DNA of 64,000 bases from contig OZ345371.1 in assembly GCA_977006965.1 (NCBI GenBank), forward strand, positions 1,054,001 through 1,118,000, written 5' to 3'. This stretch comes from Phymatolithon calcareum. Lineage: Eukaryota > Rhodophyta > Florideophyceae > Hapalidiales. The position numbers and the translations under genes are program-made. Below the pieces are notes generated by a model, which saw nothing but the letters and a program-made list of their open reading frames with translations, was not told the origin of the DNA and made no database searches. Positions 1 through 11,999 of this stretch are shown here, piece after piece; positions within the stretch are counted from its first letter, which is position 1, and each line of letters opens with the position of its first letter.

Positions 1-83
1 CTATCTATCTCATCCAGACTGCCACCTTATAAACCCGTGAGGGGCACTCTAGCCACATTCTATGATAACGCATACACGTCGTA

Positions 84-123
84 AATGTTTCGTGAGCATC
101 CTCAATGTTTCGTGAGCATCCTC
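84..123. repeat. 20-bp tandem duplication
   Basis: Two perfect adjacent copies of a 20-bp unit (84-103 and 104-123). There is no coding context. The rest of 1-312 shows nothing recognisable. Confidence 0.8.
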
Positions 124-312
124 GACGCCGTGAAAAATGCCGATTATTGGCATACGCAGATGTCAAAATCGACGTTTTTCATGAAATGGTGTTTTCAAAT
201 GCCGAATAATGTATTTTGCCACATGTGCATTACACTGAGCTGTCGACATAATCTATGAAACTGAACAACTGCTATTTTTCGAGGCTCGAATCATTTATTC
301 AAATGGTAATAG

Positions 313-675
313 CAGGTGAATGTTATGGGGGGGGGGGGGGAGAAACACTGATTTTTGTTGTTTCAAATCTTGTCTGCAAAAGCATGACATTGATGTGCCG
401 GCAAAAATTATGAGTTCAGGCTGTATCAATAATAACTCTTGTTTACGGAATATTTCTATTGTTTTTCACCACAAAATCGAATACTGCAACGAGAGCGACC
501 GCTATATTGGCAACTCCCAATGTTCCGGGAACGAGGGCCATATTTTCAGCTTTCATTCTCCTTTTTATGAAGCAATTAATCTCTGCAAAATTATATCAAA
601 CACACACTATAGACGCAAATCCAAAAAATCGGTATGATAAGGGGTTCGTGTTACTCCCCCCATAACACTCCCCTG
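313..675. mobile_element. MITE, copy 1, 7-bp target duplication
   Basis: A 363-bp element with imperfect terminal inverted repeats beginning CAGGtGAATGTTATGG on the left and CAGGgGAGTGTTATGG on the right, read inward. It is flanked by the 7-bp direct repeat GTAATAG (306-312 and 676-682). A run of thirteen or so G lies just inside the left end. It has no transposase. A diverged sister with the same ends and its own 7-bp duplication lies at 55794-56172. The superfamily is not assigned: 7 bp is unusual, with hAT normally giving 8 bp. Short open frames inside it look like chance. Confidence 0.75.
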
Positions 676-3600
676 GTAATAGCCTGAAAGTTGGGCTCAT
701 TTTCGCTGAGAAGCGCATAATGGGCCCATTATGATGAGAATGTCGTCAGTGCGCCTTAGTTTTTCGGTGCAGATATGTTAGGGGGACGTTTTATGATGAG
801 CATACTCGTTACTGCACTGCGTTTATGTACTCTCGATATAGATGACTTTGTGAGTGCACTAAAGCTCTACACATCCGAGGTTCGGGTGCCTTCGGACCAA
901 ATGACGGTGATTCGTTTCCGCAGCATCTAGCCGTAATGTGCCGTATATGAAACCAGTAAGGAGGATTGTGCACTCTTACCGAGGCGATTACCTCAGCGAT
1001 GCGCGGTTAGGGAAGGAAGACGGGGAAGAAGCATAGAAAGCCTGACCAATTCGTGCGCAAGCGCCCACTGACAAGAAATAGTGGTCTTTAACGGTACTGC
1101 TCGTCGTTTTTGGGCTCTATCTGCAGCTTAAGAAATGTATCGACCGGGGTTGTGCATGTATATAACACTATTTAGGCTACTTAAAGTTAGATCAACGGCT
1201 TGACATAGTATGAACGAGCACCTGCAGTTCTTATTTATCGTGAATTGAGTCGAAGGCGAGTCGGAGTGTGCAGGTGCCGAACGCTGTGTGTGCGGAGTGC
1301 AGGACATTGAAATATGGATGATGATGGGTGAAAACGGCGAATATGAGAGCGAATACAAGGGAAACCTTCGAAAGGATGCATTGGGCAATGGGTATTCCAC
1401 TAATGTTATGTAACATGACCCTGATCTCAATGGATGTCATCACTCGGGCGCGAGACAGAAAAGCGATCCGCGTATTTTCGTGTTAGTTGCCATATTGCAA
1501 TCTCACTTCTACATCTTTGCGTGCGCTCAGCTTCTTGTTCAAGAAGCCAAGCAGAGAACAAGACGAACACACTTACCTTGCTGCTCTTTACTCTTTAGTC
1601 TCGGTTTATCGCTAGGGTTCAGCCCCTGACTCTAATAAATACCGGAGGAGCTCGATTGTCCTCCGGGGGTTCTGCCCGTTCTCTTTGCCGCGTGCACGTG
1701 CACGCACTAGACCCTACACTGCGCTACGTGTCATAATCTGTAATGGTAATCGAACGCAGACATGCACGAGGCATGAAACGTATGCGTAAGGGGTACTTCC
1801 CTCGTACCTATCGTACACTTATACAATGGACGTTGCGATGCTCTTGAAAAACGCGAGAAGATCATTCGGGGCGTATGATTACCTTTGTAATAAGTGTAGT
1901 ATCAAGCGCAGTAATACAATGTTTTAATAACAGAGTCCCCTGCGGATTACTTTCGTACACGTGGCTGTACAGGCGTGCTCTTGACGCCGCCGAAAATTAG
2001 CTGCCGGCGTAGATGTGAGAAACACCGAAAGACGCAGAGACAATTTCTGAGACTGGAATGACGGTTCGTTTCGACTTATGCCAAGCGAAGGCAGTGCTGA
2101 TTGACCCTATGCATTGCATCCCTGTCGACAATCTACCGTCGTCGAGGATCCGCCTGATTGGGAACTTGAAAGAAGAAAGGGAATGGATGAAGACATGGGA
2201 TTCCCCAGCCGCGTTCCAGCTGCCATTGAGCTGGAAAGGTCCCATTCTTTCGTTCCTGGTGTCTGAGCATTGCTTCAAGAAACAAGATGCCGAGCTCGTC
2301 ATGTACGAAATCGGAACATTTAAGCTGTTTATATTGATGTTTTCAAGTGCAACACCGCCGTAGAAATGGACTTCGTGATTTGGACAAGGCCGTTTTTAAA
2401 AATTTAGAAGTTTTAATGATGTCGAAAGCTAAGATCGTAAAAGTAAAGTAAAGGACGTTCTTTCGCAACAAGGTGCTCTTCAACGCGGTGAATGATTTAT
2501 CACATTGTCCTAGATGCTGAATCGTATTATGTATCCCCATCTCGAGGGAAATAGTTCGCGCTGTTCTGAGAACGCGGACGAACAGTAAGACGGTGACTGT
2601 TGATATGGTGCTACTGGAATTGATGCCAAGGCACCTCGCACACTTGACCAGCAAGGGCAGATGCGCCTCTCAGGCGCTGGAAGAACTTCCTGCAACGAGG
2701 AGAGACCTTGAGAGTGAAGAAGATACAAATTTTTTGACTGAATTCCGACTTGCTCTTCTTCCGAGGGCGTACTGCAGTTTATTCCTATATAGCTTTTCTG
2801 AGTGACTCTAGAAGATGATATTTTGTATGCTTTGCGTAGGAGTAGTAAAGCTATATACACTTTCAAATGATATCAGCACGAGATAATCACGATTGAGACT
2901 TTTAGCATGAGTGTCTGTCAGAACTTGACGAAATCTCGTCGAAGGAATGTACAGCGCTGGACATATGCAGGAAAAATAAGTTGGAAGCTTAAGCACCAAC
3001 TCAGATGAACTTTGATTGGACGAGAGTTCCGTAAATAAATTGAAAACTGCCCTATTAGAATCATACAAATCAATGAATACTGCTTCCAAGCGTTAGAAGT
3101 ATTAGCGGTTCTTAGGGTGGTCAAAAGGCGGCATTTCGAGGCAATATTGTGTCAAATGAACTGGCAGGGCACAATTGGTAAATTTGCTTCCTTCAATAAC
3201 CAATAGCATTTTAGTACAACACACAATTGTTCCTTCCTCCCTTTCTGGCAGCGCGCGCAGGTGCAACTATTGCAACACACGCCGCCATGTTGTGCAATAG
3301 TTGTACCTCTTCTCAGCATTGGAAAGAATCTTTTTTTGGTAATCTTAAGCGCTCTGTCGCCGAGATCAAACCAACCCTTCAGCGTAGGCGTGGGGCACAC
3401 CCTTTGTATCCTTGTCTAACTCATAGCTCCACGAAATTTGAGCGAAATCGCAGGATGCAAACGCTTACATGTACTGTTTATATACAACGATCTAAATCAT
3501 GCCGTTTGTCTTCCTAGAAGGTCTTTTAGTGGCCCATTTCTATAGTTTTTGACTTCAAGGACTTGCATTTGCATATTCTAAAATATGAGCGACAATGTGG

Positions 3601-3710
3601 AGCTCTTTGTAAAAGATTCCGAAGTCAAGGGCGGAATGAACTTTGCTATGGCTCAGATATTGCCTACTGAGTATTACATCCCATACAATGCCGAAAATAT
3701 GGGAAAATCA
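676..3710. other. No supported gene
   Basis: Three kilobases without a gene I can support. Open frames here are 60-120 codons, overlap on opposite strands and resemble no family. An 18-bp perfect palindrome lies at 716-733 and a hairpin at 3260-3307. Confidence 0.5.
3260..3307. repeat. Imperfect hairpin
   Basis: The left arm (about 3260-3277) and right arm (3291-3307) are inverted copies of a sequence around CAACTATTGCA, separated by about 13 bp. It may be a fold-back remnant, and no function can be assigned. Confidence 0.5.
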
Positions 3711-3720
3711 AATTTTTATC

Positions 3721-5218
3721 GAGTAAATTCGCTAAATGGCCATCAAAAGCCGTCAAAGTACGCTAAACATCCACCCCTGGCCAATATTACTACCCACCCA
3801 TTGCAAAATATACCATCATACTCACCCTAGCCGAAACCTACTACTCATCCGTTTCCCAGAGCACTCTATGCGACAGTGAAATTTACATGCAATACAGCTG
3901 GAGAAGAAGCTCTTCCAGCTGAGTGAACTCTCTCCCTGTGGGATGGCGAAGGCCAGAGTTGTCACCTGTCTTTTGGAATCATAAGTCGTTAGGGTGAAAA
4001 GATGTCCCTGCGTCACGGAGGTCAGGTGGGCTACGTCAACACTGACGAAACCATTGTAGGCCGCCCAGGTGTCCATCGCGCCCTTTGGGCAACAGAAAAT
4101 GCTGTGAAGCTGCTGCCGTATCGTCCAGGAAAGAGGATTTGTGGTGAGCGCGTACACTCCGCCGGGATCGCGCTGCCGAACTGCGGCCAGGTACGAGCGA
4201 AGTACTCCGATATGCGCCAGGTGGTGGACATCCGTGCCCAGCTTGGAATCCACTATGGTGTGCGCCTGTGCGCGCTTTAACACGACACCGCTTTGTTTGC
4301 GGACCATTTCCGTCAGCTGTGCGGCATTTCCACTGACTCGGCCTCTTGTGGCTACAAATTCAGTCAGCACGGGCGCCCGCCGCATGAGTAGCTCCCTCTT
4401 GAATTGGCGCTCTGTAGGGTTGTGAATCGCACAAGTTGGCACACTGGTTGTGGTCGGGTTGTTCCCTGGCGGAAAGCCAAGGGCGGTGCGAAGCGCCGAC
4501 CTTTATAGAAAAAACAATGGATCAAAAGATGACTTGGCAGTTTGAGAATTGGATCAATGGAAGAATAAGTGTAAGCACCTGTAAGCTGTAAGCAGCGGTT
4601 CTAGGGTTTGCCCTTGGTGATCCTTCATGGTGTAAGTACGCATCGAAACCTATGGCACTGTAATGACTGTAATGCTATCTGTAATGGCTTGCTGTAAATG
4701 CAAGCTGTAATGACAAATTTCAAGGGAGCTATTTGTATAGGAGTATGATAGTGGCGTTGGACGCCACACGCTCCCTTGAGGGGCCTCCAACACAGCTGTG
4801 TCCAATTGATTTGGTGATCTTGACACCGCAGACACTCGGCAGCGCGCTGACGTTCACGCGGAAGGTGCAAGCTGGCTACAGATTAGTGTCAGACGCTGCT
4901 TGTTGCGCCTCTCCACGAGGTGTGCCTTCCCGATTGACGGGAAGATCACGACGTTAACAAGTCGCCCACCTGTACTACGAGCTCCTTCTTGTTCATGGTT
5001 TCAGAGTGAGTAGTGCGGGAGCGTTGTGCGTTGGGCTTGTCAGACAAATTCGAGGATGTCCACAAAACTTGGATCAAGAGGAAGCAGCAGCTACTTCCCT
5101 TTTCCCTCCAAAAAACGTAACTGTCAGCGCTCCACGTAACGGATGAGTAGTAGTTTTGGCTTTGGTGGATGTTTAGCGTACTTTGACCACTTTTGCTGGC
5201 CATTTAGCGAATTTACTC
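3721..5218 (-). mobile_element. Mutator-like element MULE-1, deleted
   Basis: A 1498-bp DNA transposon with long inverted ends. The left ~110 bp (from GAGTAAATTCGCTAAATGGC) match the reverse complement of the right ~80 bp ending at 5218. It is flanked by a perfect 10-bp target duplication, AATTTTTATC (3711-3720 and 5219-5228), as expected for Mutator elements. On the minus strand it keeps the transposase N-terminus (ATG at 4996, read MNKKELVVQVGD, stop at 4946) and the central catalytic region, but has lost the C-terminal half. An internal stretch (about 4560-4720) is rich in repeated CTGTAAG/CTGTAAT. MULE-2 and MULE-3 are relatives. Confidence 0.9.
3822..4442 (-). pseudogene. MULE transposase, central fragment
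   Basis: A 206-codon frame covering the centre of a Mutator-family transposase. Seen: a FVSVD-AHLTS segment followed by a Q-G-HLFTLTTYDS segment and TLAFAI. This corresponds to the start of the MULE transposase domain (usual pattern DGTH, then a tyrosine-aspartate step, then AFAIVEGES), with the first catalytic Asp present and the usual GT replaced by VA. The frame then runs into the left terminal repeat and stops, so the second Asp, the Glu and the zinc-finger C-terminus are absent. It cannot encode an active enzyme. The equivalent region of MULE-2 (11116-11502) is clearly homologous. Confidence 0.8.
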
Positions 5219-5312
5219 AATTTTTATCCCATAAAGTTTCGCCATATCAAAATCCACAAAATTCATCTGAGTAGGTCGTTAAGGACTTTCGTCCCCATCT
5301 TTGAAGCGCTCT

Positions 5313-6550
5313 CTACATTACTCCGCTGAATACGGAGGGGTTTTGACGCAGTATAATACTCGAAAGGGTAATCGCTTCCTCTCGCCGAGCTCTCTCTTCC
5401 TGTCTCTCAGCTTCCCTGTGCGTTCTCTCATCCGCTCGCTCGTCTTCACGACCCTGTCTACCTTCTTCAAGGCGCGCCTTCTCATCAGCTCGTTCCTCTG
5501 CACGGGCTACTCGCTGTGGTTCCCTTCTTTCGCTTTCTTGCAGAAGTTGCAACGTGGAAATGGACATCATATCCCCATCGGAGTATTGCGCTGAACGTCC
5601 AGCACTCGACTGCCTCTGGACAATAGGGCGTGAAGAAGGTAATCGTGGTGAGTCCAGTGGGCTCTGCCGCGCATATGGGAGAGAGGCGACTTGTGCCGCG
5701 TTCCTGGCGACAGCACTGCGTAGGCTCGGTCGGAAAATTTTCTTCAATTGCGTCTAACATTGAATTAAGTTCTCTGTCGGTGAATCCGTTTCTTATTCGA
5801 CCATTTGATACAGAACTATTGCCGCGGCCACTTCGTGATGCACCGCGACTACCAATACGAAATCCATAGCCATAGTCATAGCCATGTAGAGGACGCCTCA
5901 ATCCAGCTTCAGTGTCAGCTGAGAACGGACGTGGCGAAGCTGAACTGGAAGGATACGGGAGAGTTGCAACATTCCGGGGTACGAAACAGGACCAGCATTG
6001 CCGGGGTGCGCTGCCGGAGCCGCATATCCACGGAGCGCTACATAATCCACATATCCGGAAGCGATTGTAGTGACACATTGTTCATGGATGGCAAGCGAGA
6101 GGTGCTTCGGGAATACGGGGCGTGTTCCGAGTTGGGAGGGAACCGCAGAATTTCTGGAACTGGAAGCGGTGGAGGCAAGTGCAAAGCCGGAGCAAGAGGA
6201 ATTTTTAAGGTTCTTCCTCCCCGTGATAACCCAGGAAATCTTCGTGTGTGTTCATGGGGCTCGTCCTCCGCAGGGGACAAGTGGGGTGTCTGAACCGCAA
6301 CTGTATTGGAGGAGATTGCTGGATCTGGAATGCTGGCACTTGTATTTTGTCCCTGCGAAGCCTCCGTTTCGACATGGCTTGGAGAAGAGTGCGTTGGTAC
6401 TGCTTGTGAAGCGGGGACATGAATTGGTGATGCCGTACTCAGCGTTTTGCTTTTTGCCCCGATTGCAATAGAAAGATCTCTATAAACTATTGTTTTCTCT
6501 CCACGTGTAACAAGACGGTGTGTAATCAACCTGAACTTGGCGCTTTGCAA
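5313..6550 (-). pseudogene. Broken SANT/DUF6818-like coiled-coil protein
   Basis: Three overlapping minus-strand frames look like successive parts of one protein. The first (6550 to ~6040) is Ser/Pro-rich. The middle (about 6078-5750) is Gly/Tyr/Arg-rich and ends in a FTDRELNSMLDAIEENFP-like helix. The last (5747-5313) has SDGDMMSISTLQLLQESERR-like sequence followed by about 60 residues of Glu/Arg-rich coiled coil. A trihelix/SANT-like N-terminus with an acidic-basic C-terminal coil is the layout of the DUF6818 proteins found in algae and oomycetes; this match is from memory and tentative. At least two frame changes are needed and I found no convincing splice sites. I treat it as decayed, though an intron-containing gene is the alternative. 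Confidence 0.4.
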
Positions 6551-7054
6551 TTGTTATGCTGCGTGTCCTCAATTTGGCGTTTTACTAATTTTCTGCTTCG
6601 AATGAAGATGGGCAGGACTTGAAGATTTCAAATTGTGAAAGCTTGGCGGTCTTCTTCAAAAGAGTTCAGACTGTCATTTCGAGCTTTTCAACAACAGTCT
6701 TCTTGCTTAAGCCGCGCACGAGACTGTGCATACATTCTAGAAATTCCTTTCATCTGAACACTACCAATTGAACAGGCATGACAGCCCGTATGACTTGTTA
6801 AAAAGTTTACTTGCCACATTCGCCGAATTGCGTTCGCGGCGTTACGAAAGACGTCAACTTCACGACACCTTCTTAAACGCCTCAAGATGCAGCTAGAATA
6901 TTATTACGTACTTGCATAGTATGGACGAGGATCTGCTCTTCTAAGCTGCAGCGCATCCTTTTGATCACCAAATAATGAAGTGCACAAGGCAGATCACTGC
7001 AAAACTCCAACTGAGAGAAACGCGCCGCATCGGAGATAATAGAAATGTGTCATA
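6551..7054. other. No supported gene
   Basis: AT-rich intergenic sequence up to the TA target of the pogo-like element. Nothing recognised. Confidence 0.4.
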
Positions 7055-9405
7055 CAGCGGGGTCCGGTAATTATGGAACAAGTCAGTTATGATTAAACAC
7101 GTAGTTCATACATAAAATTTATCAAATTACAAGTTTCTCCCAATTTTTACAACGATTTTTTTCAGATCCCGCTCTTCCCGCTGGGATACTGCCAAAATGC
7201 TTGACAAATCACTGGTTTTTATTCGAGAAACAGCTTCCCCGCGGTGTGTTGCACCCGCCACCAATTTTCTGCTAATAAGTATTGGAAAGAGCATCCTGGG
7301 GAGCCACGTGAACCCAAACACCTCCCCCAACACCGCAATTTCCTTTGTGCACTAGGGCACTTCTCACCACCGATTTACGGCACTCCGCTGCCCTACCCTA
7401 CCCTACCCTCATGTCCCCACGTCAGAACCGCCGCGAAGCGGCTTACGCCCGAGCGGTTAATCTAGTCATCTCAGAGAAGTGGACTCTTGCTGCTGCACTG
7501 GCACACGTCAAGAATGGAACCAACAAGTCCACTCTGTTTAGGCATGTGAAAAGGGCACGCGAGGGGATTATTGTTAAAAAAGCTGGTCGTTCTTTAGCTT
7601 TATCAGCAGCACAAGAGAAGGAAGTTGTTGACGTCTGCCTTCGTTTTGCATCACGCGGGGTACCTTTAATCAAGGAAGAGCTTGCACAGCTAGTCAGTGA
7701 TAAGTTTGGCCACACTGTCACCCACCGATTCAAAGATGGCAAGCCTGGAAAGAATTGGATATCAGGTTTTTGCCGAAGGAATAACCTACGTCTAAACAAG
7801 CCCAGTAGAAACGCATCGGAGCGGTTTGCCGCTACCAATGCCGATGTCCTCACTACCCATTTCGCCAATCTAGAAGGCATAATTAAGAAATTCAACATTG
7901 ATGATACTCGTCTATTCAATCTGGACGAGTGTGGGATGACTGCAGGCAAGGACTGTCATGGCGCTAGTTCGAAAAAGGGGATCATGGCACTTGGCACCCG
8001 TTGTGATCGCAGAGGCACGGCATTCAAGAGCGACATATCCAGAGTTACTCTGCTGGCATGTGTTTGTGCTAGTGGAGAGTCTGTCCTTCCTTTTTGGATT
8101 TCTAAAGGCAGTGCTGTGCCTTCACGAATTATAACACACCCAGGTGGCTCTGCCTCCAGAGAGAGTGTTCTCTCAGTACTTCCCGGGGGGTCAATCGCCG
8201 ACTCGAGAAAAGACCGTGGAGGTATTGACACGACCCTTTTTATATCATGGTGCAAGCACTTTGTTGATCGTGTGAGCTATCTTACCACCAACAATCGAAA
8301 GGTATTGCTTATTTATGATGGCTATAGAAGCCATATGAGCTACAAGTGTCTCCAAATTCTGTCCTCTGGGAATGTTGAGGCATATGCTCTGCCCTCTCAC
8401 ACCTCAGGAATTACTCAACCGCTCGATCTTTCCGTGTTTTCTTCATTTAAGCACCACATCAATGAAGAACTGTACAGAACATCAACATCCATAACGGCAA
8501 GGGCAGCAGCTGCTACAAAGCTCTCAGTATTTGATCTCTGTCAGGCATTCACCAGTGCGTACAATATGGCATTCTCAAGAAACAACATACTCGTGGGATT
8601 TCAGAAAACCGGCCTGTGAACCTACTGCCCGGAGAAACTCCTCTCTCGCCAGCTCCCCAAGAGCCTGGACGATATTTCGACGATGGTGTCTGTGGAGGGA
8701 TTGTCGTCTATGCTGCATGGCAAAAGATCAACCACTACAAGCAGTTCTTGTTTTTCGACAAACATGTACCGAGGATTTATTGAGACTAGCCATGGGTCAC
8801 TACTTACTTCAAACGAAGCTATGGACGCCGTTAGGCGGAAGGAACAAATGGATTATGCCAAGAAGCTAGAAAAGGCGAAAAAGAGGGCTGAACTAGACCT
8901 AAGGGAACAGAAGAGGACCGAATGTACCAGAGAGAGGAGGACAGCATTTGAGAAGCAAGCGATGAAATGGAGGGCGGAAAGATATGGTCTTGATGCGTCC
9001 CGCATGCGAATGCCAAGAAGCGTCAAGGAGCGGCAAGCAATTGCCAGGGCAAGGGTGGCGCGGAAAAAATCAGATGCCCTGGCATCCTAAGAACCATGCT
9101 AGAAAGCGCACCGTGCAGTAGATTTTTTGTGCACCCTCAGGTAAAAATGCACCGCCATTCGCAGTAATCGTCATAAATGATATGAAATATGGACATTCCA
9201 CAATTGAGTGACCACTTCCCCGAAAGTGCTTTCTCTAAATGTAGTCCTAAAATCTAATAAAAAAGTCCAATTTTAACGCAATCACGGCAGAATGAGCAGC
9301 ACCTAGCGGCGCATTTAGCTATCAAAACATTTCTCAGAAAGAGCAAAGTGATCCTATTCTGACTTTAAATTTTGAAAAATATTCCATAATTACCGGATCC
9401 CGCTG
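7055..9405 (+). mobile_element. pogo/Tigger-like DNA transposon, nearly intact
   Basis: A 2351-bp element with 24-bp terminal inverted repeats (cagcggg, one mismatch, then tccggtaattatggaa) flanked by the TA dinucleotide (7053-7054 and 9406-9407), the hallmark of the Tc1/mariner/pogo superfamily. It encodes one transposase across most of its length. A polyadenylation-type AATAAA sits at 9256-9261, downstream of the transposase stop. One nonsense codon is the only obvious lesion, which suggests a young copy. Confidence 0.93.
7411..9090 (+). pseudogene. pogo-like DDE transposase, one nonsense codon
   Basis: A 559-codon frame. The ATG at 7411 (MSPRQNRREAAYARAV) is preferred over an upstream in-frame codon because the protein then begins with its helix-turn-helix. 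Order: psq/CENP-B-like HTH (about 1-130), then the DDE_1 domain with FNLDECGM (first Asp), LIYDGYRSH (second Asp) and ITQPLDLSVFSSFK (third Asp region). The frame is interrupted only by TGA at 8617-8619, just after QKTGL, where pogo relatives usually have an aromatic residue plus proline. The same frame continues to 9090 with about 155 residues, including a basic coiled-coil tail (KKLEKAKKRAELDLREQ). A TGG-to-TGA change is the simplest explanation. The protein binds the TIRs and catalyses cut-and-paste transposition. Confidence 0.9.
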
Positions 9406-9407
9406 TA

Positions 9408-9884
9408 CAACACATTTGGTTCACAGAGGGAAGCTCTATGACCAAATGTCGCGCGATTTGCACATTTTGCGCGTCACAAATCGAGGACACGAGACAAATG
9501 CACCGCCGCGCGACGGCGCATTTCGCGCAATTTATCATTTTCAGGATTGATCCATTGAGGAAGTCAAATGGAAGGTGTCATTTAATTGATTTTGGGGTGG
9601 CCTCTTGGCCGGAAACAGCATCCGGAGAGGTGATCATCGTGACAGGCAAGTCCAAATAACTAATAGCAGTCAGAGCGCCGCATGTGTCACCAAACGAGTT
9701 GCTTGTCCTGAAAGCGCTCATTGAGAAAAGAAAAGACGAAATTAATAAAATAACCACGAGGCCCCTGTGGTATGATGATATGCATAAGTTCTGTGAGCAC
9801 TCCGTTACGGTTCAGTATCCAGATCCGTTCATACCTTGTGCAACTTTACAGTAATATTGGTTGCGGTAACGTCACGTCAGAATA
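9408..9884. other. No supported gene
   Basis: A 73-codon frame here contains HLIDFGVA, which resembles a kinase DFG motif, but no other kinase element is present. Otherwise nothing is recognised. Confidence 0.4.
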
Positions 9885-10600
9885 CAGTCGAACCTTTGTA
9901 GCTGCAAAGCATTGGGACAGTTGGTTGGTTTTCAGTTCGAGACGATTTTAAGTTCTGAAGTTCCAAACATAGCACTAGCCACTGCCACACGACAAGTAGG
10001 TTTTAGCACGTGGACACGTCGGCGGTTGAATTCATCCAAAATGCGCTTCTTGGAATTGGAGACGTAGCGTATTGGTCTGGGCATTTCTGTGGCGAAAAAG
10101 TCGAAATGTTTCTGAGATGTTGAGCAGAATCGAACAGCTGTAACGTTGTGCGTAGGCAACGAGAACAATTCATGTGAAACTTACGACCTAAAAATAACGA
10201 AAAATAAATGCACTCATTTGACAGCTTTACAGTTGGCGAGTTTCACGACACCCTAAAATTTGATTATACTTCGGTGCTTTTTCACTTGGGATAAGCAGTT
10301 CGTTTGCAGGGGAGTGTGGGAAACATCGAAAATTTAAGACGAAATTCGCTGCATTGGCCGAAAAAGGTGGCAAAATTCGCAAACGCGGCACCCTTTGCGA
10401 ACACTAGTACTCGTTATGACGTGAGCTAGCTAAATCTAGATGCAAACCGACGACGTCAGTACATGAGCAATAATAAAGACAGGAAACCTAGACAGACGCC
10501 TATTATTACAGTTCTCATCCGCTACGCAAAGCACTCTGCGCGTCGTCACATTCGACAGCTAAGCTAACTCTCAGCGCTCTCTAGCGAACCGTCTAAAGTC

Positions 10601-11861
10601 ATGAAGAAGAAGGAGCTCGTGCTAAGTGTGGGTGACTACCTTGGAGCAAACTTTAACGACGGTGTCAACCTCGTAATCGCCCACAACACGTCAATTGGCA
10701 AGGCACATTTCGTGGCAAATCGCAAAAAGCAGCGCCTGGCGCTCATCTGTAGCCAGCGTACAGATTGCGCCTTCCATGTGAACGTCCGAGCGCTGCTAGC
10801 GACGACGGCATCAGGATCACCACATTTTCAGGAAACAGCTGCGTTGGTGGCTCCTCCAGGTTTCCAGAGTTCAGTAAGGAGATACTCGCGCGGCGGGCGC
10901 CCGTGATGATGGATTTTATTGCTACAAAGGCATAGTCAGCGGAAACGTGGCCCAGCTAACCGAGATGATCCGCAAACAATGTGATATGGCGCTGAAGCCA
11001 ACACAATCGCACAGCATAGGGGCTTCAAAGCAGGGCACGGACGTCCACCAACTAGCACAAAATCCGAATACTGCGCTAGTTCCTGTCCGCAGTACAACAC
11101 CGCGACCCCGGCGGAATGTACACACTTTCAATAACTTCAGTCTCTTGCACGACACAGTACCAGCTTCACAGCGTTTTCTGTTGGCCAAACGGCGCGATGG
11201 ACACGTGGTCGGCCTTCAACGGTTTCGTCAGTGTTGACGCTGCCCATTTGACTTCTGTGACGCAAGGCCAGCTTTTCAACCTTATAATATATGATTCCAA
11301 CGGACTTTCTTCCACTCTGGCCTTCGGCATAGTGTACGCCATAATTGAGCAGTACGCATACCAGCTGCTACAGCAGCTCAAGGCGGACAATGAGACACCA
11401 GTGCAGTGGTTTTCGAAGCGCATACACTCTTGCGCAACGTTCGGATTCTTAAAGAGTTGTCTCCCCCGCCTGGGTGCTATTAGCTCTAACAGCGCTAAGT
11501 AGACCAACAGTGCACTCGTAAAAGTGCGTGCGGAGCCTATTTGCATCATTGCGACCTCTGTAAGCGGGCGAATGTCCGACGATTGCATCAAAAGCGGCTG
11601 CATGGCTCACGAGATGATAAAGAGAGGCAGGTTACTCACGAATTACTGGTACAAGAAGCACAAGGAAAAACATCCGAGCAGAGAAGCTTCTTGTGGAGCT
11701 TTGAGTGTAACTTCAGTACTACACGATCGCGTTGGAGAGACGTGATATATCTAATGGTGAGATCTGTTTTCAGCAGCGAAGTGACACCATTCTATGAGAT
11801 AGCTAACAGCGACTACCGCGCCACCTTGCCGCCACTTTCAAGAGCACCAGCGGCCATTTAG
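10601..11861 (+). pseudogene. MULE-2 transposase, N-terminal and catalytic part
   Basis: The ATG at 10601 begins MKKKELVLSVGDYLG, homologous to the starts in MULE-1 (4996) and MULE-3 (24256). A FAR1/MuDR-type N-terminal domain follows, with RLALICSQRTDCAFHV. The frame is then broken near 10880 and again near 11120-11170. The catalytic start GFVSVDAAHLTSVTQG...LIIYDS is at about 11215-11300, in a frame open to 11502, with further diverged C-terminal sequence to about 11861. The first catalytic Asp is present; the others cannot be placed. It is inactive as read. Confidence 0.8.
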
Positions 11862-11999
11862 CCACGTCTTCGCTGCTCTTTTGTGGGCTTCTAGACGCTT
11901 CGTCCAGCATCCGGTCGCGCTCGACCCGTGGAAAAAGAATTGGTTCGGGGACCCATGGCTGTTAAGAACGTGGGCCAAGAAACACGAGGGCAGCATCAC

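Noticed and set aside
320-637. 105-codon frame across the poly-G run
   Set aside because: It lies within the MITE and starts in its G-run; the sister MITE does not conserve it.
2058-2363. 101-codon plus-strand frame with a similar-sized frame on the minus strand
   Set aside because: Opposite-strand frames of equal length over the same bases, with no family resemblance.
9438-9659. HLIDFGVA, a kinase-like DFG motif
   Set aside because: No catalytic loop, glycine loop or other kinase block is present in any frame nearby, so the match is likely chance.
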